Of a DNA stretch of 32,378 nucleotides, positions 23,383 to 31,323 are shown piece by piece. A program made the position numbers and the translations under genes. This DNA comes from CAVBBU01 sp963593765. Lineage in GTDB: Bacteria; Bacillota; Clostridia; Lachnospirales; Lachnospiraceae. The stretch is from contig CAVBBU010000006.1 of the NCBI GenBank assembly GCA_963593765.1, forward strand, positions 1 through 32,378. Direction: 5' to 3'. The notes beneath the pieces were generated by a model. It searched no databases and was not told the DNA's origin. It saw nothing but the letters and a program-made list of their open reading frames with translations. Every line of letters begins with the position of its first letter. Positions within the stretch are counted from its first letter, which is position 1.

Positions 23383-24024
23383 CTAATCCCACAAATTCCA
23401 AAACCACTCCCCAAACATTTTTATTCCTTTATTCTTACATTCATTTCTATAGCTTCCAATTTGCCTCTCTGCTTCAGAATGCTTATCTACAATATCCTTA
23501 TACTCTGGTGCATCGCTCATTGTATGAATCACACGAAAGGGCTTATTTTTCTCCTCCTCAAGCTCTTTTTCTGTCTTAAGCTTTTCGCCACCTGATCCAT
23601 ACTTCTTTTCAAATTCAAGATGTGCCTGCCACCATTCATCTTCATATGGATTTAACCTACTGCAGGTTTCTTCATGAGCCTCCCTAAACAAAAATGCCAT
23701 CTCAGCTAGGATCTGATCCCACCTTTCTATGGCCGCTTTTTCCTTTTCATCATCCGTCACTATCGCATGTTCATTTATGCAAGGTTTAGACATCTCGCTA
23801 GGATAGCCGTGAGTTGTTTTACGGAAATCCTCTAGCATGTTTGGCATCACACTCAGAAACCACCAGTCAATTGACCAAATGTCTCTATAGCAATATCCAT
23901 ACTTTATTCTTTGATATGCACAGCTTATATTACCTTTTATTCTCATTACCTTATCCACTGGATTTTCAAAACCCCAAGGATGCTTTTCAATGCAGGAATA
24001 ATCTCTTTTCTCCTTCTTCTTCAT
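23383..24024 (-). CDS. Hypothetical tryptophan-rich protein
   Basis: A 213-residue protein that I cannot name. It starts with basic residues, then has an aromatic block AYQRIKYGYCYRDIWSIDWWFLSVMPNMLEDFRKTTHGYP (about residues 36-75). A similar block (AYQR...YGY...DVW...) occurs in small phage and accessory-island proteins. The middle is acidic and helical, with WWQAHLEFEKKYG, and the C-terminus ends GEWFWNLWD. There is no catalytic motif, signal peptide or membrane segment. GAGGTG precedes the ATG. It is headed by the shared operator/promoter at 24054-24098, which ties it to the other island genes. Confidence 0.72.
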   Translation of the reverse strand: MKKKEKRDYSCIEKHPWGFENPVDKVMRIKGNISCAYQRIKYGYCYRDIWSIDWWFLSVMPNMLEDFRKTTHGYPSEMSKPCINEHAIVTDDEKEKAAIERWDQILAEMAFLFREAHEETCSRLNPYEDEWWQAHLEFEKKYGSGGEKLKTEKELEEEKNKPFRVIHTMSDAPEYKDIVDKHSEAERQIGSYRNECKNKGIKMFGEWFWNLWD

Positions 24025-24053
24025 AAGCTCACCTCACAATTTTTCTTATATAA

Positions 24054-24098
24054 ACATTACTCTGTGCAGTTGCTTGTGTCATTTAACTTATGGTTGAA
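24054..24098 (-). promoter_or_regulatory. Island operator/promoter, copy D (213-residue gene)
   Basis: Inverted repeat TTTAAC-TTATG-GTTGAA at 24082-24098 (plus reading). Minus -35 ATGACA (24077-24082), a 17-base spacer, and -10 TAATGT (24054-24059). The start codon is 29 bases past the -10 box. Confidence 0.75.
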
Positions 24099-24127
24099 GG
24101 CTCTTTACTTTTTGCAGCTTATTCATT

Positions 24128-24673
24128 CTACAGCTCATCCATAGCCTGAAAAGCCCTATTATTCTCTAGCAATTCATCAAAGGATACTGGCATATAATTA
24201 TTTATTGCAGCTGAAGCATTTAATGCATGATCCCTTGTCTTCATAAACTCATAAACATCATCCTTATTGTTGTGAATATGTCCATAAATTAGCCAGCTTC
24301 CATGCCTGCCCTTATACCAATCAGCAATCGGATAATGGCAAAGGCAAATCTGCTTATCGCCATCGCTTATATGAAGCATTTTGTCAATGCTTTCCAAATG
24401 CTTTGTTGCATTCTCACAGTCTAATGTAATCTTGTCATGATTACCTATAATAAGGTGCTTGTGCCCCCTTAACTGCCGCAAGTACCAATCCGGAGTCTTA
24501 CCTGCCTTAAAGCAAAAATCTCCAATTATATAGACATCATCACCAGGAGATACTCTGGAATTCCAAAGCTCTATCATGCAACGATCCATCTCATCTACAT
24601 CACTAAAGGGTCTGTGGTCGAAGCCTATTACATTGGCATGTCCAAAATGCAAATCACTAATGTATAAATTCAT
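24128..24673 (-). CDS. Calcineurin-like metallophosphoesterase
   Basis: A 181-residue enzyme with all metal-site motifs of the family: Asp7-x-His9 (ISDLHFGH), Asp52 (IGDFC), Asn78-His79 (GNHD), His113 (CHYP), and His132 and His134 (GHIH). It is the short single-domain type, often described only as a phosphohydrolase and also found in phages; the substrate (nucleotide, cyclic nucleotide or phosphorylated end) is not known. AAGGGAG precedes the ATG. It lies 72 bases after the HD-domain gene with no clear shared operator in the gap, so the two probably form one transcript. Confidence 0.92.
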   Translation of the reverse strand: MNLYISDLHFGHANVIGFDHRPFSDVDEMDRCMIELWNSRVSPGDDVYIIGDFCFKAGKTPDWYLRQLRGHKHLIIGNHDKITLDCENATKHLESIDKMLHISDGDKQICLCHYPIADWYKGRHGSWLIYGHIHNNKDDVYEFMKTRDHALNASAAINNYMPVSFDELLENNRAFQAMDEL

Positions 24674-24745
24674 ATTTCTCCCTTAACTACTTTCTCATTT
24701 ATCGACATAACAAATTCATTAATTCTCTTATGATTTGGATTAGTA

Positions 24746-25375
24746 TCATGACCCTTCTGCTAGTATCTGTTCCTGTAAATAATCTGCATAAGGGCCTGAT
24801 AATTTCTCACAAATCTCAACCCTTTTTTCTATAACCGGAATCATTACATGTGCTTTTGCATCAGCCACCTGAAGTAGCATAAGCTTTTTAAAATCCTCTA
24901 GACTTACAATTTGCAAATGTCTCCTGATATGCTTCATTCTGAGACTAACATGCTCATCATGAAATCTAACATAATAGACTAACCGTTTCTGATCCTCAAA
25001 AAGCAAATTTGTTCCATGCTCATACAAGGTCTTTAAAATTTCATTCTGCACAATTTCTGCACTACGCTCTGGATGTCCATAATAGTGCATATTCGTATCG
25101 CCTTCTCTTTTTCCTGCCACCTGACAATCCGGCTTACCAATATCATGCAGTAATGCAGCTAAATAAAGCATGTCATCATCCATACCTCGCTCAAGGTTTA
25201 TAACTGTATGTAAGCAATGCTTCCATAGATCATATTGATGTGCATAATTCTTTTGATCATAATCAAACATGGCCCTAACCTGAGGAATAATCTCTGCAAT
25301 TTCATCCCTAAAGCTGTCTATTTCTTCTGCAAATTCCGCAGCTTTTAAGAGCTTTATCAAATCTTCGTATTTCAT
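24746..25375 (-). CDS. HD-domain phosphohydrolase
   Basis: A 209-residue HD-superfamily protein. The metal-binding pattern is readable: a first His in DLWKHCLHTV (His53), the His77-Asp78 doublet in LLHDIGKPD, His101 in YYGHPERSAE and a late Asp in VADAKAH. This order (H...HD...H...D) and the GKPD segment resemble HD domains attached to CCA-adding enzymes and stand-alone nucleotidases. Substrates are likely nucleotides or RNA ends, which is inference. It is headed by the shared operator/promoter at 25409-25453 and followed by the phosphoesterase gene. Confidence 0.88.
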   Translation of the reverse strand: MKYEDLIKLLKAAEFAEEIDSFRDEIAEIIPQVRAMFDYDQKNYAHQYDLWKHCLHTVINLERGMDDDMLYLAALLHDIGKPDCQVAGKREGDTNMHYYGHPERSAEIVQNEILKTLYEHGTNLLFEDQKRLVYYVRFHDEHVSLRMKHIRRHLQIVSLEDFKKLMLLQVADAKAHVMIPVIEKRVEICEKLSGPYADYLQEQILAEGS

Positions 25376-25408
25376 ATTTTCCCTTTGCTTTGTACATATC
25401 TATTCAAA

Positions 25409-25453
25409 ATTATATTTGTGCTAGCTGCTATTGTCATTTAACGAATAGTTAAA
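25409..25453 (-). promoter_or_regulatory. Island operator/promoter, copy E (HD gene)
   Basis: Inverted repeat TTTAAC-GAATA-GTTAAA at 25437-25453 (plus reading), perfect in all six arm pairs. Minus -35 ATGACA (25432-25437), a 17-base spacer, and -10 TATAAT (25409-25414). It is the strongest promoter of the set. The gap 25376-25910 otherwise holds the small-RNA unit at 25681-25850; 25454-25680 shows nothing I can support. Confidence 0.82.
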
Positions 25454-25680
25454 AAACTGCTTCATATTTACTTCTTAATTCAACATTATTATAAATGTTA
25501 TCTTCTAAAATGTCTTTTAATAATTATTTGATTCTCTTCAAGCACTAAGCTAACCTTCTGCCTCCTAGTCTAAAACAAGAATCTCATCTATCGTCATTGC
25601 GAATATTACTGATAAAATCACCCCGTCGTTAACTGTAGGCAATGCTAGAACTAACCTTTATTTATATTGTTCAGTATATA

Positions 25681-25740
25681 GTGAAGTTTCCGTGAAGTTT
25701 TTATGAAATGCTTGAAATAACCAGTGATATGTGCTATTCT
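25681..25740 (+). promoter_or_regulatory. 11-bp direct repeats and promoter (candidate Pho box)
   Basis: GTGAAGTTT at 25681 and again at 25692, then ATGAAATGC at 25703, form three direct repeats with an 11-base period. They run up to TTGAAA (25712-25717), a 17-base spacer and TATTCT (25735-25740). Tandem 11-bp repeats next to a promoter are the layout of PhoB/PhoP sites, and the phoP gene is in the adjacent operon. The base pattern differs from the B. subtilis and E. coli boxes, so the assignment is inference. Confidence 0.55.
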
Positions 25741-25746
25741 TCCTAG

Positions 25747-25850
25747 CGTAATAAGAGTACGTAAGAGCTCTTATTGCAAACGTGCATTATGCACTCCTAT
25801 ATCACTCTAACTAGGGAGCGGCAACCGTAAGGTTGCCGCTCCTGCATTTT
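25747..25850 (+). ncRNA. Candidate phosphate-linked small RNA
   Basis: Starting about seven bases after the -10 box at 25735-25740, the plus strand can form three hairpins in a row: AATAAGAG/CTCTTATT near 25749-25775, GTGCAT/ATGCAC near 25782-25795, and a perfect 12-bp GC-rich stem 25815-25826 with 25831-25842 (loop GTAA) followed by TGCATTTT. There is no open frame with a ribosome site. The unit is about 100 bases long and faces the 3' end of phoR. The terminator tail is weak, so the 3' end is approximate. Confidence 0.5.
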
Positions 25851-25910
25851 AATCAACTTATATTAACCAGACCTTTGCCTAGCATTAAATTACGCTTCTT
25901 ATACATATAC

Positions 25911-27551
25911 CTAAAAGCCTATCGTTATTACCGTTCCCTCGCCCAGCCTGCTGCTTACATCTATTCTAGCATCGAGCTGCATAGCCGCATGTTTAACTAT
26001 AGAAAGCCCAAGTCCTGTACCGCCTGTTTCCTTTGACCTGCTTTTATCTACTCTGTAAAATCTTTCAAAAATCCTTGCTTTATCCTCCTTAGGTATACCT
26101 ATACCTGTATCGCTTACCCTTATATAAGGGCAATTATTTTCCTCATTAATCTCAAGGAGCACGCTGCCACCCTTTTTATTATATTTGATAGCATTGTCCA
26201 TAAGATTATATATTATCTCATATACAAGGCTTCTGACGCCTCGAATCTTAACAGGCTTTATATATGTATCAAGTCTTACATCTAGGTCCTTAGCCTTATC
26301 CTCTAAGAGCTTAGAAACCTCTAGGGCAACGCTGCCTAGGTCGACCTCCTCCTTTACGATTTCTCTTCCGGAGTCCTCATCTAGCTGAGAGAGTCTTATA
26401 ATATCATCTATAAGCGATACCAGTCTTCTTGATTCATCATATATCTTAGTAGCAAAGCGCTTAATATCTCCGCCTGCTATCATGCCTTCCTTTATAAGCT
26501 CGCTGCTTCCCATTATAGTTTGAAGAGGAGTTTTAAGCTCGTGTGATACATTTGCCGTAAACTCACGTCTCATTCTTTCAGTATCAGCCTTATCGCTTAT
26601 ATCCCAGGCTATTATTACTATACCACCTGATTTTACAGGGCTTGCAGATATAGTATATGTTCTTCCTCTGTATTCACATTCTCTTTGTATATGCTTTCCG
26701 CCCTGAGCAGTATCTATAAGCTCCTGCATAATAAGCGAATGGTCTATCTTAAAAAAGCTCTCGCCTATGCTAGATTTCTCCGTATCAAAAAGCTCCATAG
26801 CACTATCATTCATGCTTAATATTTTATTATTTCTATTAAGTATTATAAGAGCCTCGCTCATATTGGATATAACTGATTCAAGCTCCGAGGTTCTCTTTTT
26901 AAGCTTGCTCTCTCTGTCCTCTATCTGCCTTCTTTGCTTTTCCATTCGCTCAAGAAATGGAGCAAATTCCTCATATGCTTCTACCTCAAGCGGATGCTCT
27001 ATGTCTATGCTCTCAAGCGGCTTAACAAGTCCCTTACTTATCCTACTAGATATAATATAAGATATAACAAGACCTAGAAAAAGAATTATAGCCATAGGCC
27101 AAAGCATACCCCAAATCAAAGTAATAATAGAATTTTGAGTTACAGATAATCTGATTATAGTTTGATCCGAAAGCCTCTTTGCCCTGTAAAGTGTCATCTG
27201 GCTAAGTGATGCAGAATATCTTTTTGATTTTCCATATCCGCTATCTCTAGCCTGTGCTACCTCTTCTCTGTCTGAGTGATTATCAAGCGTGCTTGCATCT
27301 GCATCGCTGTCATAAAGCACTGTTCCGTCGCTGCCTATCCATGTAATTCTGTAGCCATTCGTATCAAGCCCTTTAAAATAATCTATGCCCTCATGTTCAA
27401 CTGCAGTTGCGGCAAGCTCTGTCTGCATAGATAGCTGCGAATATTCTATGGTATTAAAATATCCATATAATACTGCCATAACTATAGCAAGTGATACTAT
27501 CACGGTTGCTGCTACAACAGCATATATAGATCCAAAGATCCTCTTAATCAA
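25911..27551 (-). CDS. phoR: Phosphate-type sensor histidine kinase
   Basis: A 546-residue membrane kinase: helix 1 (about residues 8-30), an extracytoplasmic loop (about 31-140), helix 2 (about 147-168), a linker, a PAS-like segment (about 225-315), HisKA with the phosphorylated His337 in FTANVSHELKTP, and HATPase with DNAIKYNKKGGSV and GGTGLGLSIVKHAA. It starts with TTG (27549-27551), only two bases after the phoP stop, with GGAGG upstream; using this codon keeps the first membrane helix intact. As the last gene of the pst-pho operon it would phosphorylate PhoP under phosphate limitation, with PhoU and the Pst transporter as the sensing complex. Confidence 0.92.
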   Translation of the reverse strand: MIKRIFGSIYAVVAATVIVSLAIVMAVLYGYFNTIEYSQLSMQTELAATAVEHEGIDYFKGLDTNGYRITWIGSDGTVLYDSDADASTLDNHSDREEVAQARDSGYGKSKRYSASLSQMTLYRAKRLSDQTIIRLSVTQNSIITLIWGMLWPMAIILFLGLVISYIISSRISKGLVKPLESIDIEHPLEVEAYEEFAPFLERMEKQRRQIEDRESKLKKRTSELESVISNMSEALIILNRNNKILSMNDSAMELFDTEKSSIGESFFKIDHSLIMQELIDTAQGGKHIQRECEYRGRTYTISASPVKSGGIVIIAWDISDKADTERMRREFTANVSHELKTPLQTIMGSSELIKEGMIAGGDIKRFATKIYDESRRLVSLIDDIIRLSQLDEDSGREIVKEEVDLGSVALEVSKLLEDKAKDLDVRLDTYIKPVKIRGVRSLVYEIIYNLMDNAIKYNKKGGSVLLEINEENNCPYIRVSDTGIGIPKEDKARIFERFYRVDKSRSKETGGTGLGLSIVKHAAMQLDARIDVSSRLGEGTVITIGF

Positions 27552-27553
27552 CT

Positions 27554-28228
27554 TTACTTATCCTCCATACGGTAGCCAACACCTCTTACCGTCTCTATAA
27601 TATCCCCACTCTCGCCTAGCTTCTGTCTTAGCGTTCTTATATGCACATCAACGGTTCTGGTTTCGCCGTCATAATCCTGTCCCCATATATCGGCAAGAAG
27701 CTTATCTCTTGTAAATGCCATACCTGGGTGCGACATAAGAAGTCTTAAAAGCTCAAACTCCTTAAAGGTAAGCTCTATATCCTTACCGCCAGATATTACC
27801 TTATGCTTATTAATATCGAGGTCAATGCTTCCTATTCGTAGCTTTTTAGTATCCTTACTATGCTCACCACTTCTTCTAAGCACTGCCCTTACTCTAGATA
27901 CCATCTCCATCATTCCAAATGGTTTTACAAGATAGTCATCTGCGCCAAGATCCAGTGCAGAGACCTTATCATATTCCTGTCCCTTAGCAGTAGCCATAAT
28001 TACAGGTATGCTTTTCGTTCTCGTGCCCTCTCTAAGCATTTTAAGTATGCTTACTCCATCCGTTTTAGGAAGCATAATATCAAGTATAACAAGCTCCGGA
28101 AGCCTTTCATCTACTGCATTAAAGAACTCTGTGGCATCAGAAAATCCAGCTACACTGTAGCCACTATTTTTAAGTGCATATACCTCTAGCTGTCTTATGC
28201 CATCATCATCTTCAACGCAATATATCAT
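27554..28228 (-). CDS. phoP: PhoB/PhoP-type response regulator
   Basis: A 224-residue OmpR/PhoB-family regulator. The receiver domain (about 1-115) has the acidic pair in CVEDDDG, the phospho-acceptor Asp50 in LVILDIMLP, Thr in MATAKG and Lys in YLVKPFG. The C-terminal winged helix carries ELTFKEFELLRLL and TVDVHIRTLRQKLG near the end. It is one base after phoU and two bases before phoR. Proteins of this class bind 11-bp direct repeats, such as those at 25681-25713. No such repeats are visible in the short leader of pstS within the window. Confidence 0.93.
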   Translation of the reverse strand: MIYCVEDDDGIRQLEVYALKNSGYSVAGFSDATEFFNAVDERLPELVILDIMLPKTDGVSILKMLREGTRTKSIPVIMATAKGQEYDKVSALDLGADDYLVKPFGMMEMVSRVRAVLRRSGEHSKDTKKLRIGSIDLDINKHKVISGGKDIELTFKEFELLRLLMSHPGMAFTRDKLLADIWGQDYDGETRTVDVHIRTLRQKLGESGDIIETVRGVGYRMEDK

Positions 28229-28229
28229 A

Positions 28230-28877
28230 CTAGTTGCCCTCTTTGTGAACTCCTGTAACTGAATATATAACCCACTCTGCTATGTTAGTAGCATGGTCAC
28301 CTATTCTTTCAAAATACTTTGCTATCATAAGCAGGTCTATAGCATATTCACCCTTTGTGCTGTCCTTACTTATCATATCTATAAGTGCTGCTCTGACCTC
28401 AGAAAAAAGCTCATCAACATAGTCATCATGTCTTATAACCTTATCTGCTATGTTTATATCCTTTTTAACAAATGCATCTATGCTGTCATTTACCATTTTG
28501 ATAGTTGCTTCTGCCATTATACCTATATGTGTAGTATCGACCTGTGAATGTGGCTCGAGAAAGCTTATAATCTCTGCTATGTCCTCTGCCTGGTCGCCTA
28601 TTCTCTCCATGTCTGTAATCATCTTAAGTGCTGCAGATACCGTACGAAGGTCTCCTGCTACCGGCTGCTGCCTAAGAAGGAGCTTAAGGCAAAGCGACTC
28701 TATCTCTCTTTCCTTTTGGTCTATGTCCTCGTCAAGCGGCTTAACCTTATCTGCAATTTTCGTATTATTCTCCATAAGTGCCTTGCTTGCAAGTGATATA
28801 ACCTCCTCGCATAGTGCACCCATAGCTATCATTTCCCTATTAAGCAGCTCTAGTTGCTCGTCGTACTTGCTTCTCAT
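28230..28877 (-). CDS. phoU: Phosphate transport system regulator PhoU
   Basis: A 215-residue all-helical protein with two PhoU repeats. The first carries MGALCEEVISLASKAL and DEDIDQKEREIESLCLKLL, the second KYFERIGDHATNIAEWVIY; the metal-binding E/D-x-x-x-D motifs are MERIGDQAEDIAE and FERIGDHATNIAE. PhoU damps PhoR signalling when the Pst transporter is busy and limits phosphate uptake. Its start overlaps the stop of pstB by one base, so the two are translationally coupled. Confidence 0.95.
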   Translation of the reverse strand: MRSKYDEQLELLNREMIAMGALCEEVISLASKALMENNTKIADKVKPLDEDIDQKEREIESLCLKLLLRQQPVAGDLRTVSAALKMITDMERIGDQAEDIAEIISFLEPHSQVDTTHIGIMAEATIKMVNDSIDAFVKKDINIADKVIRHDDYVDELFSEVRAALIDMISKDSTKGEYAIDLLMIAKYFERIGDHATNIAEWVIYSVTGVHKEGN

Positions 28878-29626
28878 CAGCCAAACCTCCCTGTGATATA
28901 GTCCTCTGTTTTCTTTTCTCTTGGTGTAGAAAATAGTGTCTCTGTATCGTTATATTCTATAACCTCACCTAATAAGAAAAATGCCGTCCTGTCGGAGATT
29001 CTTACTGCCTGCTGCATATTATGTGTAACTATAACTATAGTATACTTTTCTTTAAGTGTTAGTGCAAGATCCTCAATCTTTGATGTAGATATAGGATCTA
29101 GTGCAGAGGTCGGTTCATCCATAAGCAGCACCTCAGGCTCTACTGCAAGTGCCCTTGCAATGCAAAGTCTTTGCTGCTGGCCGCCGGACATACCAAGTGC
29201 AGACTTATTAAGTCTATCCTTAGCCTCATCCCAGATAGCTGCATCCCTTAATGCTCTTTCTACTATATCATCAAGCCTAGCCTTACTTTTTATTCCATGT
29301 GTTCTAGGTCCATAGGCTATATTATCATATATACTCATAGGAAATGGATTCGGCTTTTGAAAAACCATACCAACTCTTTTTCTAAGAGAATTAACATCCA
29401 TCTTATTATATATATCTACTCCGTCTAAAAGTACATTGCCCTCTATCTTACAGCCCTCTACTAAATCATTCATACGATTAAGTGACTTAAGAAGCGTACT
29501 CTTTCCGCAGCCAGACGGACCGATAAATGCTGTTATCTTTCCCTGTTCGATTCCAAGATTTATATTTTTAAGAGCCTTAAAATCTCCGTAGTATAAATCC
29601 AAATTTTCAACCTTTATCTTATCCAT
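28877..29626 (-). CDS. pstB: Phosphate ABC transporter ATP-binding protein
   Basis: A 249-residue ATPase. Walker A GPSGCGKS is at 36-43, followed by TLLKSLNRMNDL, a pattern special to PstB. The Q-loop is in VFQKPNPFPMSIYDN, the ABC signature is SGGQQQR, and Walker B is LLMDEPTSALDP. Length and motifs match PstB closely. It drives uptake through PstC and PstA, and ends overlapping phoU. Confidence 0.97.
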   Translation of the reverse strand: MDKIKVENLDLYYGDFKALKNINLGIEQGKITAFIGPSGCGKSTLLKSLNRMNDLVEGCKIEGNVLLDGVDIYNKMDVNSLRKRVGMVFQKPNPFPMSIYDNIAYGPRTHGIKSKARLDDIVERALRDAAIWDEAKDRLNKSALGMSGGQQQRLCIARALAVEPEVLLMDEPTSALDPISTSKIEDLALTLKEKYTIVIVTHNMQQAVRISDRTAFFLLGEVIEYNDTETLFSTPREKKTEDYITGRFG

Positions 29627-29628
29627 AA

Positions 29629-30453
29629 TTACCTCGTAAGCTTTCTAGCAATATACTCTGATAATGAATTAATTCCTATTACCAGTATAAGCAGTATAAC
29701 TGCTGTAGCATATGACTGCTCTGTGCTCATACCCTCATTCCACAGAGCATACATATGTATAGCAAGTGTTCTTCCAGATGAAAATAGTGATGATGGAACC
29801 TTCGCTACAGTTCCTGCTGTAAATATAAGTGCGGCAGTTTCTCCTACTATACGTCCGATGCCAAGTATAATTCCTGCGAGTATTCCCGGCATAGCAGCTG
29901 GAAGAACTATCTTTGCTATAGTTCGAAGCTTTCCTGCACCCAGTCCAAAGCTTCCCTCTCTATAAGAATCCGGAACCGTCTTTAATGCTTCCTCACTGGT
30001 TCTCATAATTATAGGAAGTACCATAATCGCCATAGTCATAGCACCTGCCAGTATAGAATATCCCCAGCCTAGTGCTACTACAAAAAACAAATATCCAAAC
30101 AAGCCATAAACTATAGACGGTATTCCGGATAATGTTTCCGTAGTCATACGAATTATTCCAACTAGCTTGTTTCCTCTCTTTGCATATTCATTAAGATATA
30201 TTGCAGAGCCAACTCCTAAAGGAACAGCAACTATAAGTGTAAGCGATGTCATAATTACTGTATTGATAAGTGCCGGCGTAAGGGAAGCATTGTCCGATGT
30301 ATAATCCCATGCAAAAAGGCTTGGCTTAATGTTTGGAAGTCCCTTAGCTAATATATATATTACTATAAATGCCAGCATGGACAATGTTACCGCTGCCGAA
30401 AGCCATACTAAGGTTCTAAGAATAATAGCCTGCAGCCTTGCTTTATTTGTCAT
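29629..30453 (-). CDS. pstA: Phosphate ABC transporter permease PstA
   Basis: A 274-residue membrane permease with about six hydrophobic helices. The family segment YGLFGYLFFVVALGWGYS and the coupling-helix region with ALKTVPDSYREGSFGLGAGK are visible, as is GIILGIGRIVGETAALIFTA, a hallmark of Pst permeases. It is two bases upstream of pstB and pairs with PstC to form the phosphate channel. Confidence 0.95.
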   Translation of the reverse strand: MTNKARLQAIILRTLVWLSAAVTLSMLAFIVIYILAKGLPNIKPSLFAWDYTSDNASLTPALINTVIMTSLTLIVAVPLGVGSAIYLNEYAKRGNKLVGIIRMTTETLSGIPSIVYGLFGYLFFVVALGWGYSILAGAMTMAIMVLPIIMRTSEEALKTVPDSYREGSFGLGAGKLRTIAKIVLPAAMPGILAGIILGIGRIVGETAALIFTAGTVAKVPSSLFSSGRTLAIHMYALWNEGMSTEQSYATAVILLILVIGINSLSEYIARKLTR

Positions 30454-30470
30454 ATTAATTTACCTCCAGG

Positions 30471-31313
30471 CTATATGCTTTCATTTTTTCTGATTGCTTG
30501 AAAGCACAGATTAATGATTAGTATAAATACGAAAAGCACCATGGCTGTTGCTATAAGAGCCTCTCTGTGAAGGTCTGCTGCATAGCCCATCTCAAGAACT
30601 ATATTACTTGTCATAGTTCTGACACCCTTTAAAAGTCCTCTTGGCATAACAGCCTGATTGCCTGCTATCATAACAACTGCCATAGTCTCTCCTATAGCTC
30701 TTCCAACACCTAGTATAACTCCTGCAAGTATTCCTGATTTCGCTGCCGGAATACATGTCATAAAAACGCTTCTTTCGTGAGTAGCACCAAGTGCTCTCGC
30801 TCCCTCGTAATAGCTGTCCGGAACAGCCATAAGTGCACTCTCAGATACATTGATAATGCTTGGAAGTATCATAACGCCTAGTATAATGCATGCTGCCAGC
30901 ATAGAATTTCCGCTTCCGCCCCATATATCTCTTATTATAGGAACAACTACCATAAGTCCAAAAAAACCATATACTATAGAAGGAATTCCTGCAAGAAGGT
31001 CTATAGCCGGTCTAAGAACTGCATGAAGCCCTTTAGGGCAAAAGTATGCCATAAATACTGCTGTAAGTATTCCTATAGGAACTCCTATAGCTACTGCTCC
31101 TGCTGTTACATATATACTTCCTAGTATCATAGGCAGTATTCCATATATATTATTATTTGGCTTCCACCTAGTGCCTGTCAAAAATTTTCCTACGCCTATC
31201 TTCATCATTGCAGGAAGCCCATTTGCAAATAGAAAATAGCAAATGAGCAAAACTGCAACTATAGATATCATGGCACATATTAGAAATACCGCCTGCATTG
31301 TTTTTTCCTTCAT
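30471..31313 (-). CDS. pstC: Phosphate ABC transporter permease PstC
   Basis: A 280-residue membrane permease with about six hydrophobic helices. The loop GIPSIVYGFFGLMVVVP, the coupling-helix region ALMAVPDSYYEGARALGA and the segment GVGRAIGETMAVVMIAGN identify it as PstC. It lies 10 bases after pstS and 17 bases before pstA. Confidence 0.95.
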   Translation of the reverse strand: MKEKTMQAVFLICAMISIVAVLLICYFLFANGLPAMMKIGVGKFLTGTRWKPNNNIYGILPMILGSIYVTAGAVAIGVPIGILTAVFMAYFCPKGLHAVLRPAIDLLAGIPSIVYGFFGLMVVVPIIRDIWGGSGNSMLAACIILGVMILPSIINVSESALMAVPDSYYEGARALGATHERSVFMTCIPAAKSGILAGVILGVGRAIGETMAVVMIAGNQAVMPRGLLKGVRTMTSNIVLEMGYAADLHREALIATAMVLFVFILIINLCFQAIRKNESI

Positions 31314-31323
31314 AAAGCTTCCT

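Noticed and set aside
24690..24722. Island-type operator between the HD and phosphoesterase genes
   Set aside because: Only part of one half-site resembles the motif (TCGATAAATGA in minus reading), and the expected -10 position would fall on the start codon.
25815..25842. GC-rich hairpin as terminator of phoR
   Set aside because: In minus reading no T-run follows it. Its orientation and upstream promoter fit a plus-strand RNA better.
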